NCBI GenBank assembly: GCA_964585545.1
Contig: CAZPDT010000013.1
Coordinates: 46,085-110,084 of the forward strand
Direction of reading: 5' to 3'
DNA length: 64,000 nt
DNA from: Brumimicrobium sp964585545
GTDB lineage: Bacteria > Bacteroidota > Bacteroidia > Flavobacteriales_D > Crocinitomicaceae
The notes under the pieces were generated by a model, which saw only the letters and a list, made by a program, of their open reading frames with translations, did no database searches and had not been told where the DNA came from. Both the position numbers and the translations under genes were made by a program. Below, piece by piece: positions 33,414 through 41,907 of this stretch; position 1 is the stretch's first letter; each line of letters starts with the position of its first letter.

Positions 33414-34136
33414 AATAAATGCTTATTATAAGGAAGATGTGACTGTTTTAAACTGAAGAACGGTTGCGTTATTGATAAATTTGAAACACAATTCTATACT
33501 CAAATACGCTCTTTCCGTTATTGCTTTAAATTATTAGCACTTCCAACGCTTTTGATGCAATCAAAATTTGTTACAATCTTTTTCTTTTGAGATGACCAAT
33601 TTTGTTCTTATATAGACTATTCACGTTTGTTGTTCATATTAAAAAAATATGTTAATGCGATATTATAGTCAGTGTCAATAATTAGCAAGAGCTGAACAGT
33701 TGTTGGCCTAAATTCGAATATAAAATACCACTACAACATAAAATGGCCAGACACATTTTGAAAACGCCACAGATATTGAGAAAACCCAAGTTAACGTTTG
33801 TGATTGAACCAGTAACTTAGCCTATTTTCATAAAAAAAGAGCCCCTTTCGAAGCTCTTTTATGGAAATCAAGAGTTGCTGTATCCAGCATTTCTCTGGGT
33901 TATATTGTTTGATTACTTTTTGGTTTATAAATACAAAAAAACAAAATTTCTTTCATTCAAAAAATGATTTTACTCTATATTCAAGTAACCATTTTATGAA
34001 ATCGTGTTTTTCCTTTACGAATTGTCAGATATATTTTACAAACAGAATAAAAGTATAGACCAAATTGCTTATTTTAGTTCTGTCGAACAAAAAGATGGAC
34101 TTACATACAACTTTAAAATATCGAAAAAGTAGAACG
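33414..34136. other. Long intergenic region after dnaA
   Basis: About 720 bases without a credible gene. No DnaA-box cluster, tRNA or known RNA family is recognised. Short frames here have unlike-protein composition. A terminator-like hairpin at 33834-33861 and the start region of the LytTR gene are the only structures I see. Confidence 0.5.
33834..33861. terminator. Terminator-like hairpin in the dnaA-LytTR gap
   Basis: AAAAGAGC (33835-33842) pairs with GCTCTTTT (33853-33860) around a ten-base loop, with A and T runs on the two sides. It could end a transcript on either strand. It is 420 bases past dnaA, so an unannotated short RNA may end here. Confidence 0.65.
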
Positions 34137-34856
34137 ATGAAAATTAAAGTACTGCTTGTTGAAGACGAAATATTGGTGGCTGAAGACATGGCTGGCGACC
34201 TCAATAAAGAAGGGTTTGAGGTAGTAGACATTGTTATTTCTGGAGATGAAGCCTTAGTATCAATAGAAAAGAATCCTCCACATATTATACTTATGGACAT
34301 CAATATCAAAGGTCGACTTGACGGTATTGAGACAGCACATCTCATCAACGAATCCTATAAAATTCCTATTATTTATATTACAGCCAATACAAGTGACCAT
34401 TTTGTTACAAGAGCGTTAAAAACAGCTCCTCATGCCTTTCTTAGTAAACCTTTTAACCAAAAAGATTTAAATATTGCCATCGATTTAGCCATTCAGCGGC
34501 ACAACAATCAATTGCTCAACTCAGCAAAAGAATATGCTGTTGACTTGGGTGCGGTATTCCTTAAAAATGGCAGTGCTTATGTAAAAGTAAAAATGAATGA
34601 TATTTTGTTTATTCATGCTTCTGGAAGTTATTCTACGGTATTTACCAAACATAAAAAATACACCCTCTCTATGAATTTGCACAACTTCCAGAAAAAATTA
34701 AAAGACGATATGTTAAAACGCATCCATAGATCCTATGTCGTAAACCTTAAAAAGGTGGATAGAATTGAAGGCAACAAATTGATTATCGAAAACCATGAAG
34801 TTTCTGTCAGCAATGCGTATCGTGATGAAGAGATTTGTTATTTTAATCGAATTTAA
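34137..34856 (+). CDS. LytTR-family response regulator
   Basis: This is a two-component transcription regulator. From the ATG at 34137 it has 239 residues. The receiver domain shows the acidic pocket LLVEDE (Glu9-Asp10), phospho-acceptor Asp54 in IILMDINIKG, Thr82 in YITAN and Lys104 in LSKPF. The LytTR DNA-binding domain is at about 145-239, with KVKMNDILFIHASGSYSTVF, then LHNFQKKLKDDMLKRIHRSY and VVNLKKVDRIEGN. Longer in-frame starts at 34065 and 34095 exist, but would add 14-24 residues not found in receivers. No histidine kinase is adjacent, so its partner is encoded elsewhere. Confidence 0.93.
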   Translation: MKIKVLLVEDEILVAEDMAGDLNKEGFEVVDIVISGDEALVSIEKNPPHIILMDINIKGRLDGIETAHLINESYKIPIIYITANTSDHFVTRALKTAPHAFLSKPFNQKDLNIAIDLAIQRHNNQLLNSAKEYAVDLGAVFLKNGSAYVKVKMNDILFIHASGSYSTVFTKHKKYTLSMNLHNFQKKLKDDMLKRIHRSYVVNLKKVDRIEGNKLIIENHEVSVSNAYRDEEICYFNRI

Positions 34857-34899
34857 TATCAATTCACATCATAAAAGAGCAGTTTTTAATATGACCAAA

Positions 34900-35685
34900 C
34901 TACTCTATATCAATAAATTGAAACTCTTCATTTAAAGGATAGGTTTTTAAGGTGAATTTTCCCTTTTCAAAAACTCCATAGGTATTGTACTTGAGCCAAT
35001 CCCCGAGATTGATATACGTACTGTTCTCTCCTACTTCTAAAACAATGGGCAAATGCCGGTGACCAAATACAAAATAGTCGATGTGTTCTTTTTTGAGGTA
35101 TTCTTTGGCATATTGAACTAAAAATTCTTTCTCATCTCCTAAAAACTTTGCATCAGTATCTCCTGTTGCTGCCCTGCTCGATCTGGAGAAATAATTGGCA
35201 ATACCTATTCCAAAATTAGGATGTAATCGGGCAAAACACCATTGAAAAAAACGGTTGTTAAATATCTTTTTTATGAATTTATAGCCTTTATCACCTGGTC
35301 CTAAGCCATCACCATGACCCAACAGTATTTTTTTGTCATCAAGTTCAAGCAAAATCGGCTTGCGGTGCATGGTTATTCCCAATTCCTTTTGGTGATAATG
35401 AAACATCCACATGTCGTGATTTCCTGTAAAGAAGTGAACTGTTATGCCCCGATCGGTTAGTTCGGCAATTTTACCTTGAAAACGAACAAAGCCTTTAGGG
35501 ATAGCGTGTTTATATTCAAACCAAAAATCAAAGATATCACCTACTAAAAATATTTCATCAGCGTCTTTGCTTACTTCCTCCAACCATTGAACCAGCAACT
35601 GCTCACGTTCTAGACTGCTTTTAGAATTGGGTGCGCCCAGATGAAAATCAGAGGCAAAATAAAGTTTTTTATTCGAGGCTGGCAT
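34900..35685 (-). CDS. lpxH: UDP-2,3-diacylglucosamine diphosphatase (LpxH type)
   Basis: LpxH cleaves UDP-2,3-diacylglucosamine to lipid X and UMP in lipid A synthesis, at the inner face of the inner membrane. The 261-residue protein has the calcineurin-like metal motifs in order: YFASDFHLGAP, EIFLVGDIFDFWFEY, FFTGNHDMWMF, ILLGHGDGLGPG and VFGHRHLPI. The inserted helical segment after GLGPGDKGYKFIKKIFNN is typical of LpxH and absent in simple phosphodiesterases. The Kdo2-lipid A kinase gene lpxK is 4.7 kb downstream in the same direction, supporting the role. It lies 12 bases after a TlpA-like thioredoxin gene. Confidence 0.92.
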   Translation of the reverse strand: MPASNKKLYFASDFHLGAPNSKSSLEREQLLVQWLEEVSKDADEIFLVGDIFDFWFEYKHAIPKGFVRFQGKIAELTDRGITVHFFTGNHDMWMFHYHQKELGITMHRKPILLELDDKKILLGHGDGLGPGDKGYKFIKKIFNNRFFQWCFARLHPNFGIGIANYFSRSSRAATGDTDAKFLGDEKEFLVQYAKEYLKKEHIDYFVFGHRHLPIVLEVGENSTYINLGDWLKYNTYGVFEKGKFTLKTYPLNEEFQFIDIE

Positions 35686-35697
35686 AAGGGCAAGCAG

Positions 35698-36819
35698 TTA
35701 TTCACCGTAAATTTCTCGTAGTTTATTTTGTAATCCTTCTCCCCTGAGGTTTTGATCAACAATTTTGCCCTCTGGATTGATTAAGAAAGAATGCGGAATT
35801 GAATGTACCTTATATGCTTTAGCAGGAGCTGAATTCCAGTATTTTAAATCGGAAACATGGGTATCCCAAACCAAACCATCTTGTTGTATTGCCTTTTCCC
35901 AACCACTTTTACTTTTGTCGAGTGATACAGAGAATATGACAAATCCTTTGTCCTTGTATTTATTGTACATATTCACCACATTTGGATTCTCTCTACGGCA
36001 AGGTCCACACCATGAAGCCCAAAAATCGAGTAATACATAATGCCCTTCATAATCAGATAAACGCAAGGTATCTCCCTTTGGATTTGGCAAGGCAATATCA
36101 ATAGCATCAGAACCCATAGCAAGGGGTTGACGCGCTTTTATAATCTCTTTATTTGCTTTGTATTGCTTATAAATCCTTTTGATTGTTGGACTTTCTCCAA
36201 ATGCTTTATTGAGTTCTTCAACTACTTTTTCATAAGTTGAAAATTCATTTTCAATATCTAAAGTTGATAAAACACCAATTAAAGCAGGAGATCCTGAATT
36301 AATTTTCATAAACTGTGCTCGATCATTGATAAAAGTTTGGTATATCGGTTGAAAACTTTGCTTTATTTGTTGTTGATTTTGTCTGTTTTGCTGTAAGTAT
36401 TGATTCACTGAATCTAATTTGTGCTTATATATTGCACTTGTGCGTAAAAACTCGTTCAAGGACTGGCTTGCTTCTGAATTTTTAAAATTGGTGTAGCGAA
36501 ACATATTTTTACCATCGCTATATATTTCTATAGGCTTGTCTGTTTGATCAATAACAATATTAACATTTTGATTTTCATTAAGCTGGAGAAGGTAATAATC
36601 TTTACTCGATAGTTTAATTGTTTGCGAGAACTTGCCTTGGCTATCCAACGGAATTGAAGTAATTAACCTGTTTTGTTTGCCATCATTTTGAATCAATTTC
36701 AATGTATCATTGCTGCCATTAACAATTTGACCTTTGAGTGTGACAGAAAATTGATTTTGGGACCAGCCCACCGACGTGAGTATTAAAAAAAGTAGCGTAT
36801 TGTAAATTCCTTTTGTCAT
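35698..36819 (-). CDS. TlpA-like periplasmic thioredoxin with DUF4369-type N-terminus (CGPC)
   Basis: This 373-residue exported protein has a signal peptide (GIYNTLLFLILTSVGWSQ). Residues about 22-120 form a beta domain like DUF4369 (LKGQIVNGSNDTLKLIQNDG). A helical region leads to a thioredoxin-fold C-terminus at about 235-373, starting AIDIALPNPKGDTLRLSDYE, with the active site FWASWCGPCRREN and the cis-Pro in HSIPHSFLINPEG. Bacteroidota encode many such thiol reductases that act on envelope proteins. The gene ahead of it is a paralogue with the same layout, 10 bases away, so this is a tandem duplication. Confidence 0.92.
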   Translation of the reverse strand: MTKGIYNTLLFLILTSVGWSQNQFSVTLKGQIVNGSNDTLKLIQNDGKQNRLITSIPLDSQGKFSQTIKLSSKDYYLLQLNENQNVNIVIDQTDKPIEIYSDGKNMFRYTNFKNSEASQSLNEFLRTSAIYKHKLDSVNQYLQQNRQNQQQIKQSFQPIYQTFINDRAQFMKINSGSPALIGVLSTLDIENEFSTYEKVVEELNKAFGESPTIKRIYKQYKANKEIIKARQPLAMGSDAIDIALPNPKGDTLRLSDYEGHYVLLDFWASWCGPCRRENPNVVNMYNKYKDKGFVIFSVSLDKSKSGWEKAIQQDGLVWDTHVSDLKYWNSAPAKAYKVHSIPHSFLINPEGKIVDQNLRGEGLQNKLREIYGE

Positions 36820-36829
36820 AATTTTGATT

Positions 36830-38098
36830 TTAATTTCCGAATATTTCTTGCAATTTTCTTTCCAAAGATTGACCTCTAAGGTTTTCAGCTATAATTTTCC
36901 CATCAGGGTCAACCAAAACTGTGTGAGGAATTGCATTGAAATGGTATTTTTTAACAAGTGGTGTGTTCCACTTCTTCAAATCGCTTACATGGTATTTCCA
37001 GTCTAAGTGATCTTCTTTAATTGCTTTTACCCAGTTTTCTTTATCTGCATCTAAAGAAACATTATAAATTTTAAAGTTCCTGTCTTTGTATTTATTGTAC
37101 AGTCTTACGTTATTTGGATTCTCTGCCCTACAGGGTCTACACCAAGATGCCCAAAAATCAATTAAAACATAATTCCCTCGCAAAGATGAAAGCTTGAGTA
37201 TTTCACCTTCAGGATTGGGCAAAGCAATTTCTGGAGCAATTTTCTTCTTTTCATAATCTATGTAATCATTATAGCTTTGTTCTAATTGAGCTACTTGTCC
37301 CCCTATATTGGCTGTCATTTCACTCTCTGGATAACGCTCCTCAAAAGCCTTGTGCATAAGTTGTAAGGCTTCAAGGTTCTTCGGGTCAAAATGGTCGTAT
37401 CCCATCATGGGCATAAGATTGGTCATCAATAGAATATTTGCAGGATTGGCGGGTTCTTCTTTAATTTGATTCACTATATATTGATCCATAGGCTTTTTGT
37501 GTTCCATCACCATTTTCATCAATTGATCTTGTTGGTATTGCCGTGGATTTTTGATGGTCTTTTGCCACGCAATAAACTTTCTCAATTCGGTCATGTATCC
37601 ATTGAGTGGTTTTGCCCATTCTGTTCCTTCATATTTCACACTTGTATTAAAATCGTCAAAATTCAATTGAAGGTTTAAATGATCGTCGGGAACAAGCGTT
37701 AACGGAATGGCTTTTTGATTTTGTTGTGCTTCTCTTCGGGCTTGCTGACTTTGAATATCTTGTCCTTGCTTGCCTGGATCTACTCTTAATTGATAAAGCC
37801 CCATTCCTGAAATTGCTCCATCCAATTTAAAGTTACCGTCATTGTCAGTAATCGTTTTATTGATTAAAACAGAGCCTTTATCTGTTGTGGCTTCTAACAA
37901 AAGTGTGGCATGTCCACCATTTTCAACATGACCCGTTATAAAAACATTGGGTTCAGCATCTGATGCTTGCCAAGCTGTGGTCGAATCACTTTGAGCGTTT
38001 TCATTGGCACCCTTGTTATCTTGATGATCATTTTTCGCTGAATTACAGGCAAAAAACAGGGTGCTCAATACGAAAACGAAAATACTTTTTTTTATCAT
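36830..38098 (-). CDS. TlpA-like thioredoxin lipoprotein (CRPC active site)
   Basis: This 422-residue paralogue of the neighbouring thioredoxin is made as a lipoprotein: the signal ends in TLFFAC with Cys18. Residues about 50-150 match the DUF4369-like domain (VFITGHVENGGHATLLLEAT). The thioredoxin domain starts near 285 (PEIALPNPEGEILKLSSLRG) and has FWASWCRPCRAEN as active site and NAIPHTVLVDPDG with the cis-Pro. The CxxC pair is Cys-Arg-Pro-Cys instead of the usual Cys-Gly-Pro-Cys. The dipeptide between the cysteines sets redox potential, so the two neighbours may differ in function. It follows gatB by four bases. Confidence 0.92.
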   Translation of the reverse strand: MIKKSIFVFVLSTLFFACNSAKNDHQDNKGANENAQSDSTTAWQASDAEPNVFITGHVENGGHATLLLEATTDKGSVLINKTITDNDGNFKLDGAISGMGLYQLRVDPGKQGQDIQSQQARREAQQNQKAIPLTLVPDDHLNLQLNFDDFNTSVKYEGTEWAKPLNGYMTELRKFIAWQKTIKNPRQYQQDQLMKMVMEHKKPMDQYIVNQIKEEPANPANILLMTNLMPMMGYDHFDPKNLEALQLMHKAFEERYPESEMTANIGGQVAQLEQSYNDYIDYEKKKIAPEIALPNPEGEILKLSSLRGNYVLIDFWASWCRPCRAENPNNVRLYNKYKDRNFKIYNVSLDADKENWVKAIKEDHLDWKYHVSDLKKWNTPLVKKYHFNAIPHTVLVDPDGKIIAENLRGQSLERKLQEIFGN

Positions 38099-38102
38099 TC
38101 TA

Positions 38103-39563
38103 TTAATTTTCTAATAATTGTTTCATTAATTTATTTGTTGACTTTGGGTCAGCCTTTCCACCAGAAGATTTCATCACTTGTCCCATAAAAAAACCTGTCA
38201 ACTTTTTTTCTCCAGCTTTATAACGTTCCGCTTCATCGGGATGTTGCCTTATGACTTCTTTAATTATTGCTGTCAATGAATCTTCATCGCTGTTTTGAAC
38301 GAGATTCAGATTTTCAGCAATTTGTTGAATTGAATCAGTTTTGTTTTCCAACAAAACGGGAAAAATCTGCTGTGCTGCAACGGTATTAGAAACAAGTCCA
38401 TTATCAATTTGTTCTATAAGTTCTGCGAGGCGCTGAGGCACAACCGGGAATTCCTCAATGTTTTTCCCTAATTTATTCAAATAAGAGCGCACTTCACCAT
38501 TCATCCAATTTGCGGCTGCTTTGTAATTGCTTGTATGTTTGATAAGTGCTTCAAAATAAGCTGCAAAAGGTTTTGTTGAAATAATATTTGTTGCATCATA
38601 TTCTGAAAGAGATAGTTCTTTAGTGTATTTTTCAAATAATGCTTTAGGTAAAGTAGGCATCTCTGCTTTTATCGCTGCAACTTGTTCTTTTGTTACCAAA
38701 AGCGGTTGTAAATCAGGTTCTGGAAAAAAACGGTAATCGTTGTCATTCTCTTTTGAACGCATAGCGATTGTACGCATATTGACTGCATCAAAAGTTCTTG
38801 TTTCCTGTGCAATTTCTTCTCCCCTTTCGATGGATTCAATGTGTCTGTTCACTTCAAAATCAATAGCGCGTTGAACATTGCGCATGGAATTCATATTCTT
38901 CACCTCTACCCTTCTTCCAAATTCTTTACTTCCTTTTTTTCTGACCGAAACATTGGCATCACACCTCAAGTTACCTTCCTCCATGTTGCCATCAGAAATT
39001 TCTAGATAACGCACCAGTTGACGTATTTCAGTTAGATAGACATACGCTTCATCTGCGCTTCTCATATCAGGTTCAGTAACAATTTCAAGCAACGGCGTAC
39101 CCGCCCGATTCAAATCAATTAAACTGTCATATACATCTACATCATGGATGCTTTTGCCTGTGTCTTCCTCCATGTGTATTCGTGTAATTCCAACAGTCGA
39201 GACACTTCCGTCTTCCATTTTGAGGTCTATCTTCCCGTTCGTACAAATGGGGGTCTCATTTTGAGTAATCTGGTAGCCTTTGGGTAAATCTGGATAAAAA
39301 TAATTTTTCCGGTCAAAGTATTGGTGTTCAGTGATTGAACAATCTAAGGCCAAACCTAGCTTTATCGCAAACTCAATGGTTTTTTTGTTCATCTTTGGCA
39401 ATGTCCCTGGATGCCCCAAAGAAATAGCACTGATGTTAGTATTTGGTCGTGTTCCGTATATATTGGGGTCATCGGAATACGCTTTTGTTTTGGTGAGCAT
39501 TTGTGCATGGACTTCTAATCCTATTACGGCTTCATACTGTGATTTTACGTCTTCTGATACCAT
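38103..39563 (-). CDS. gatB: Aspartyl/glutamyl-tRNA amidotransferase subunit B
   Basis: GatB with GatA and GatC converts Glu-tRNA(Gln), and in some species Asp-tRNA(Asn), to the correct amidated form. The 486-residue protein begins with YEAVIGLEVHAQMLTKTKAY, then HPGTLPKMNKKTIEFAIKLG, FDRKNYFYPDLPKGYQITQ, and RIHMEEDTGKSIHD, and the family signature LIDLNRAGTPLLEIVTEPD. The C-terminal third is the helical plus YqeY-like tRNA-binding domain ending in FFMGQVMKSSGGKADPKSTN. gatA and gatC are not in the window, which is usual where gat genes are scattered. It lies 13 bases after the purine nucleoside phosphorylase. Confidence 0.97.
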   Translation of the reverse strand: MVSEDVKSQYEAVIGLEVHAQMLTKTKAYSDDPNIYGTRPNTNISAISLGHPGTLPKMNKKTIEFAIKLGLALDCSITEHQYFDRKNYFYPDLPKGYQITQNETPICTNGKIDLKMEDGSVSTVGITRIHMEEDTGKSIHDVDVYDSLIDLNRAGTPLLEIVTEPDMRSADEAYVYLTEIRQLVRYLEISDGNMEEGNLRCDANVSVRKKGSKEFGRRVEVKNMNSMRNVQRAIDFEVNRHIESIERGEEIAQETRTFDAVNMRTIAMRSKENDNDYRFFPEPDLQPLLVTKEQVAAIKAEMPTLPKALFEKYTKELSLSEYDATNIISTKPFAAYFEALIKHTSNYKAAANWMNGEVRSYLNKLGKNIEEFPVVPQRLAELIEQIDNGLVSNTVAAQQIFPVLLENKTDSIQQIAENLNLVQNSDEDSLTAIIKEVIRQHPDEAERYKAGEKKLTGFFMGQVMKSSGGKADPKSTNKLMKQLLEN

Positions 39564-39576
39564 TTACTTCAAATAA

Positions 39577-40395
39577 TTAAATCCTAGAAATCAATTCTTT
39601 AATAATTGTTGTCATCTTTTTTTCTTGACGGTTGGCCACATCAATAACATCTTGAGCAGAAACCTTGACTATTTTCCCTTCCACGCCTAAATCCGTTACA
39701 ATAGATACTGCAAAACAAGGAATATCCATGTGTCTGGCAACAATCACTTCTGGTACGGTCGACATACCCACAGCGTCAGCGCCCAAAATACGAATCATTT
39801 TATACTCTGCGGGCGTTTCCAAAGTTGGCCCTGTTAATCCTGCATAAACACCTTTGGCTACACGGATATTTTTTTCCTTGGCAATGGTTGTTGCTAAATC
39901 AATCATTTCTTTATCATAAGCATCGCTCATGTCAGGAAATCGGGGACCTAATTCATCAATATTCTTTCCAATTAATGGGTTGGAAGGAAAGAGATTGATG
40001 TGATCAGATATCAACATAATTTCACCGATTTCAAAAGCAGGATTTACACCTCCAGAAGCGTTACTTACAAATAACCGTTGGATGCCTAGAGCTTTCATCA
40101 CGCGAACAGGAAAAGTTACCTGTTGCAAAGTATAACCTTCATAAAAATGAAATCGCCCTTGCATGGCCATTACTCTTTTTCCTCCAAGCTCTCCAATTAC
40201 TAATTTACCACTGTGCCCTTTAACCGTAGAAACAGGAAAATGAGGAATATCCGCATAATGAATTTCATTAATTAAATTAATTTCTTTAGCCAAACCTCCA
40301 AGTCCTGTCCCTAAAATAACACCAATTTCGGGTTGAACAGCAGTTTCCGACTGAATGAATTTTACCGCTTCCTCAATTTGAGTTAAAATGTTCAT
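39577..40395 (-). CDS. Purine-nucleoside phosphorylase
   Basis: The enzyme splits inosine, guanosine and their deoxy forms with phosphate. It is 272 residues, of the trimeric PNP type. Motifs in order are VILGTGLGGLAKEI (phosphate loop), FPVSTVKGHSGKLVIGELGG, RFHFYEGYTLQQVTFPVRVM, FVSNASGGVNP, then GPTLETPAEYKMIRI and DAVGMSTVPEVIVARHMDIP. All binding-site segments are present. The gene starts 23 bases inside lpxK, so the two are translationally coupled although metabolically unrelated. A second, different nucleoside phosphorylase is encoded at 59532. Confidence 0.95.
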   Translation of the reverse strand: MNILTQIEEAVKFIQSETAVQPEIGVILGTGLGGLAKEINLINEIHYADIPHFPVSTVKGHSGKLVIGELGGKRVMAMQGRFHFYEGYTLQQVTFPVRVMKALGIQRLFVSNASGGVNPAFEIGEIMLISDHINLFPSNPLIGKNIDELGPRFPDMSDAYDKEMIDLATTIAKEKNIRVAKGVYAGLTGPTLETPAEYKMIRILGADAVGMSTVPEVIVARHMDIPCFAVSIVTDLGVEGKIVKVSAQDVIDVANRQEKKMTTIIKELISRI

Positions 40396-41410
40396 CTATT
40401 TTTCTTAATAATTGTTCACTTTCACCTATCTCAACTGAAATTTTTTGGTAACACCATGGATAAGACTGTATTAAAGGCTTAATGTTGGGCTCTTTTAATC
40501 GCATTGCATCCTTTTCTGTTGTTACAATAATTTTTTCAGTATGGGCAAAGTTATCAAATAATTTGTGAATATTCTCTATATCTTTCTTTGTATAATGATG
40601 ATGGTCGCCAAATTGTAAATGTTTAACATTTGCTTGTCCTTTTAAATGGGTAAACAATGGTGATGGATTGCCTATTCCCGTAACCAGAAGTAGGTTATTT
40701 GTTAAAGCCATTATAGTATTATTCTCAATATCAACACACTCATCATACTGAATCGAAGAAAAGAACACAGGTGTGTCCTTTTTAAGTCGCATACGTTGAA
40801 CGAATTGTTTCTTCTGTTTTTCTTTTAATGTTTGGGGTGATTTTGTAACAATGACGATATCTGCTCTATTTTTACCCATTGAAAACTCTCTTAATCTTCC
40901 AGAAGGGATTACAAAATCTTTATAAAAAGGACGGTTATATTCCGTCAATAGAATATTACAATCCCGATATATATAGCGATGTTGAAAAGCATCATCCAAA
41001 ACAATGAGATCCAATTCGGGGTATCTTTGAAGCAGTTTTTGTGCTCCCTCCACCCTTTTTTCACAAACAGCAACTTTTATTCTGTCTTGAAATCTGTTGT
41101 TGTAATTTAAGGCCTCATCTCCAACTTGCCGAGTGGTAGATTTTTCATTAACCAATTGAAATCCTTTTGATTTTCTTCCGTATCCTCTCAGCAACACAGC
41201 AGTGTTATATTGCTTAGAAAATTGATCGAGTAAAAAATCAACATGTGGTGTTTTTCCTGTCCCTCCGACGGATAGGTTCCCTACAGCAATAATTTTTGCG
41301 TTTACTTTTGTAACTGGAAGTATGCCCGTATTAAAAAACCAGTTTCTAAAACCAAGGGCAACTCCATATAAAAGTGCAATGGGAAACAATATAATCCTCA
41401 AGATCAACAT
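40373..41410 (-). CDS. lpxK: Tetraacyldisaccharide 4'-kinase LpxK
   Basis: LpxK phosphorylates the 4' position of the lipid A disaccharide at the inner membrane. The 345-residue protein starts with a hydrophobic membrane-contact helix (LRIILFPIALLYGVALGF). The P-loop is IAVGNLSVGGTGKTPHVDFL near residues 42-61, and VLLRGYGRKSKG, then VGDEALNYN, and LIVLDDAFQHRYI with the catalytic Asp-containing DDAFQHR follow. The C-terminal part has FGDHHHYTKKDIENI and IIVTTEKDAMRLKE. All these are LpxK hallmarks. It overlaps the PNP gene and follows a thioesterase gene by 30 bases. Confidence 0.96.
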   Translation of the reverse strand: MLILRIILFPIALLYGVALGFRNWFFNTGILPVTKVNAKIIAVGNLSVGGTGKTPHVDFLLDQFSKQYNTAVLLRGYGRKSKGFQLVNEKSTTRQVGDEALNYNNRFQDRIKVAVCEKRVEGAQKLLQRYPELDLIVLDDAFQHRYIYRDCNILLTEYNRPFYKDFVIPSGRLREFSMGKNRADIVIVTKSPQTLKEKQKKQFVQRMRLKKDTPVFFSSIQYDECVDIENNTIMALTNNLLLVTGIGNPSPLFTHLKGQANVKHLQFGDHHHYTKKDIENIHKLFDNFAHTEKIIVTTEKDAMRLKEPNIKPLIQSYPWCYQKISVEIGESEQLLRKIDEHFNSN

Positions 41411-41440
41411 TGAGTCAAAAATAAGAGAAATCTTAATTCT

Positions 41441-41848
41441 TTATTCAGTTTTATATTTATTTTCCTTTTTCCATTTCTCTTTTACAGCATTACTAATGGG
41501 TATCGATTCTCCATTTTCATCAATACAAACATAAGTTATAGAAGTGGTGCATGCAATTGTTTCTTTTCCTGTATATACATTCAAACGTCGTGCTTCAATA
41601 TTCATAGTAATTGAAGTGTTGCCCAACCGTTCTATTTCACCATAAATACGAACGTGATTACTTTGTTTTAAGGGTTTAGTGAAGATAAATTCCCCTACCC
41701 GAACTGTAACCATGTGAGGCGTTTGGCAATACTCTGTAGCAAAAGCACCTGCGGCTTCGTCTACCCATCCCATTAATCGTCCTCCGAACAAATTGCCGTG
41801 TACACCAATATCACTGGTCATTACAATCATTTTATTAATCAATTCCAT
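41441..41848 (-). CDS. Acyl-CoA thioesterase, YciA/BACH-type hotdog fold
   Basis: This 135-residue single hotdog protein begins MELINKMIVMTSDIGVHGNL. NLFGGRLMGWVDEAAGAFAT is the signature of the YciA and brain-acyl-CoA-hydrolase group, with the catalytic Asp in WVDEA. TVRVGEFIFTKPLKQSNHVR then matches the usual CoA-contact strand. A basic C-terminal helix (AVKEKWKKENKYKTE) follows. It probably hydrolyses a wide range of acyl-CoAs in the cytoplasm. It is 59 bases from queA and 30 from lpxK on the same strand. Confidence 0.9.
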   Translation of the reverse strand: MELINKMIVMTSDIGVHGNLFGGRLMGWVDEAAGAFATEYCQTPHMVTVRVGEFIFTKPLKQSNHVRIYGEIERLGNTSITMNIEARRLNVYTGKETIACTTSITYVCIDENGESIPISNAVKEKWKKENKYKTE

Positions 41849-41907
41849 TGTTTAACTTTATTTTGGTTCGTAAAAATAACCAATCCTCATTCTATTTTAT
41901 GAATAAA

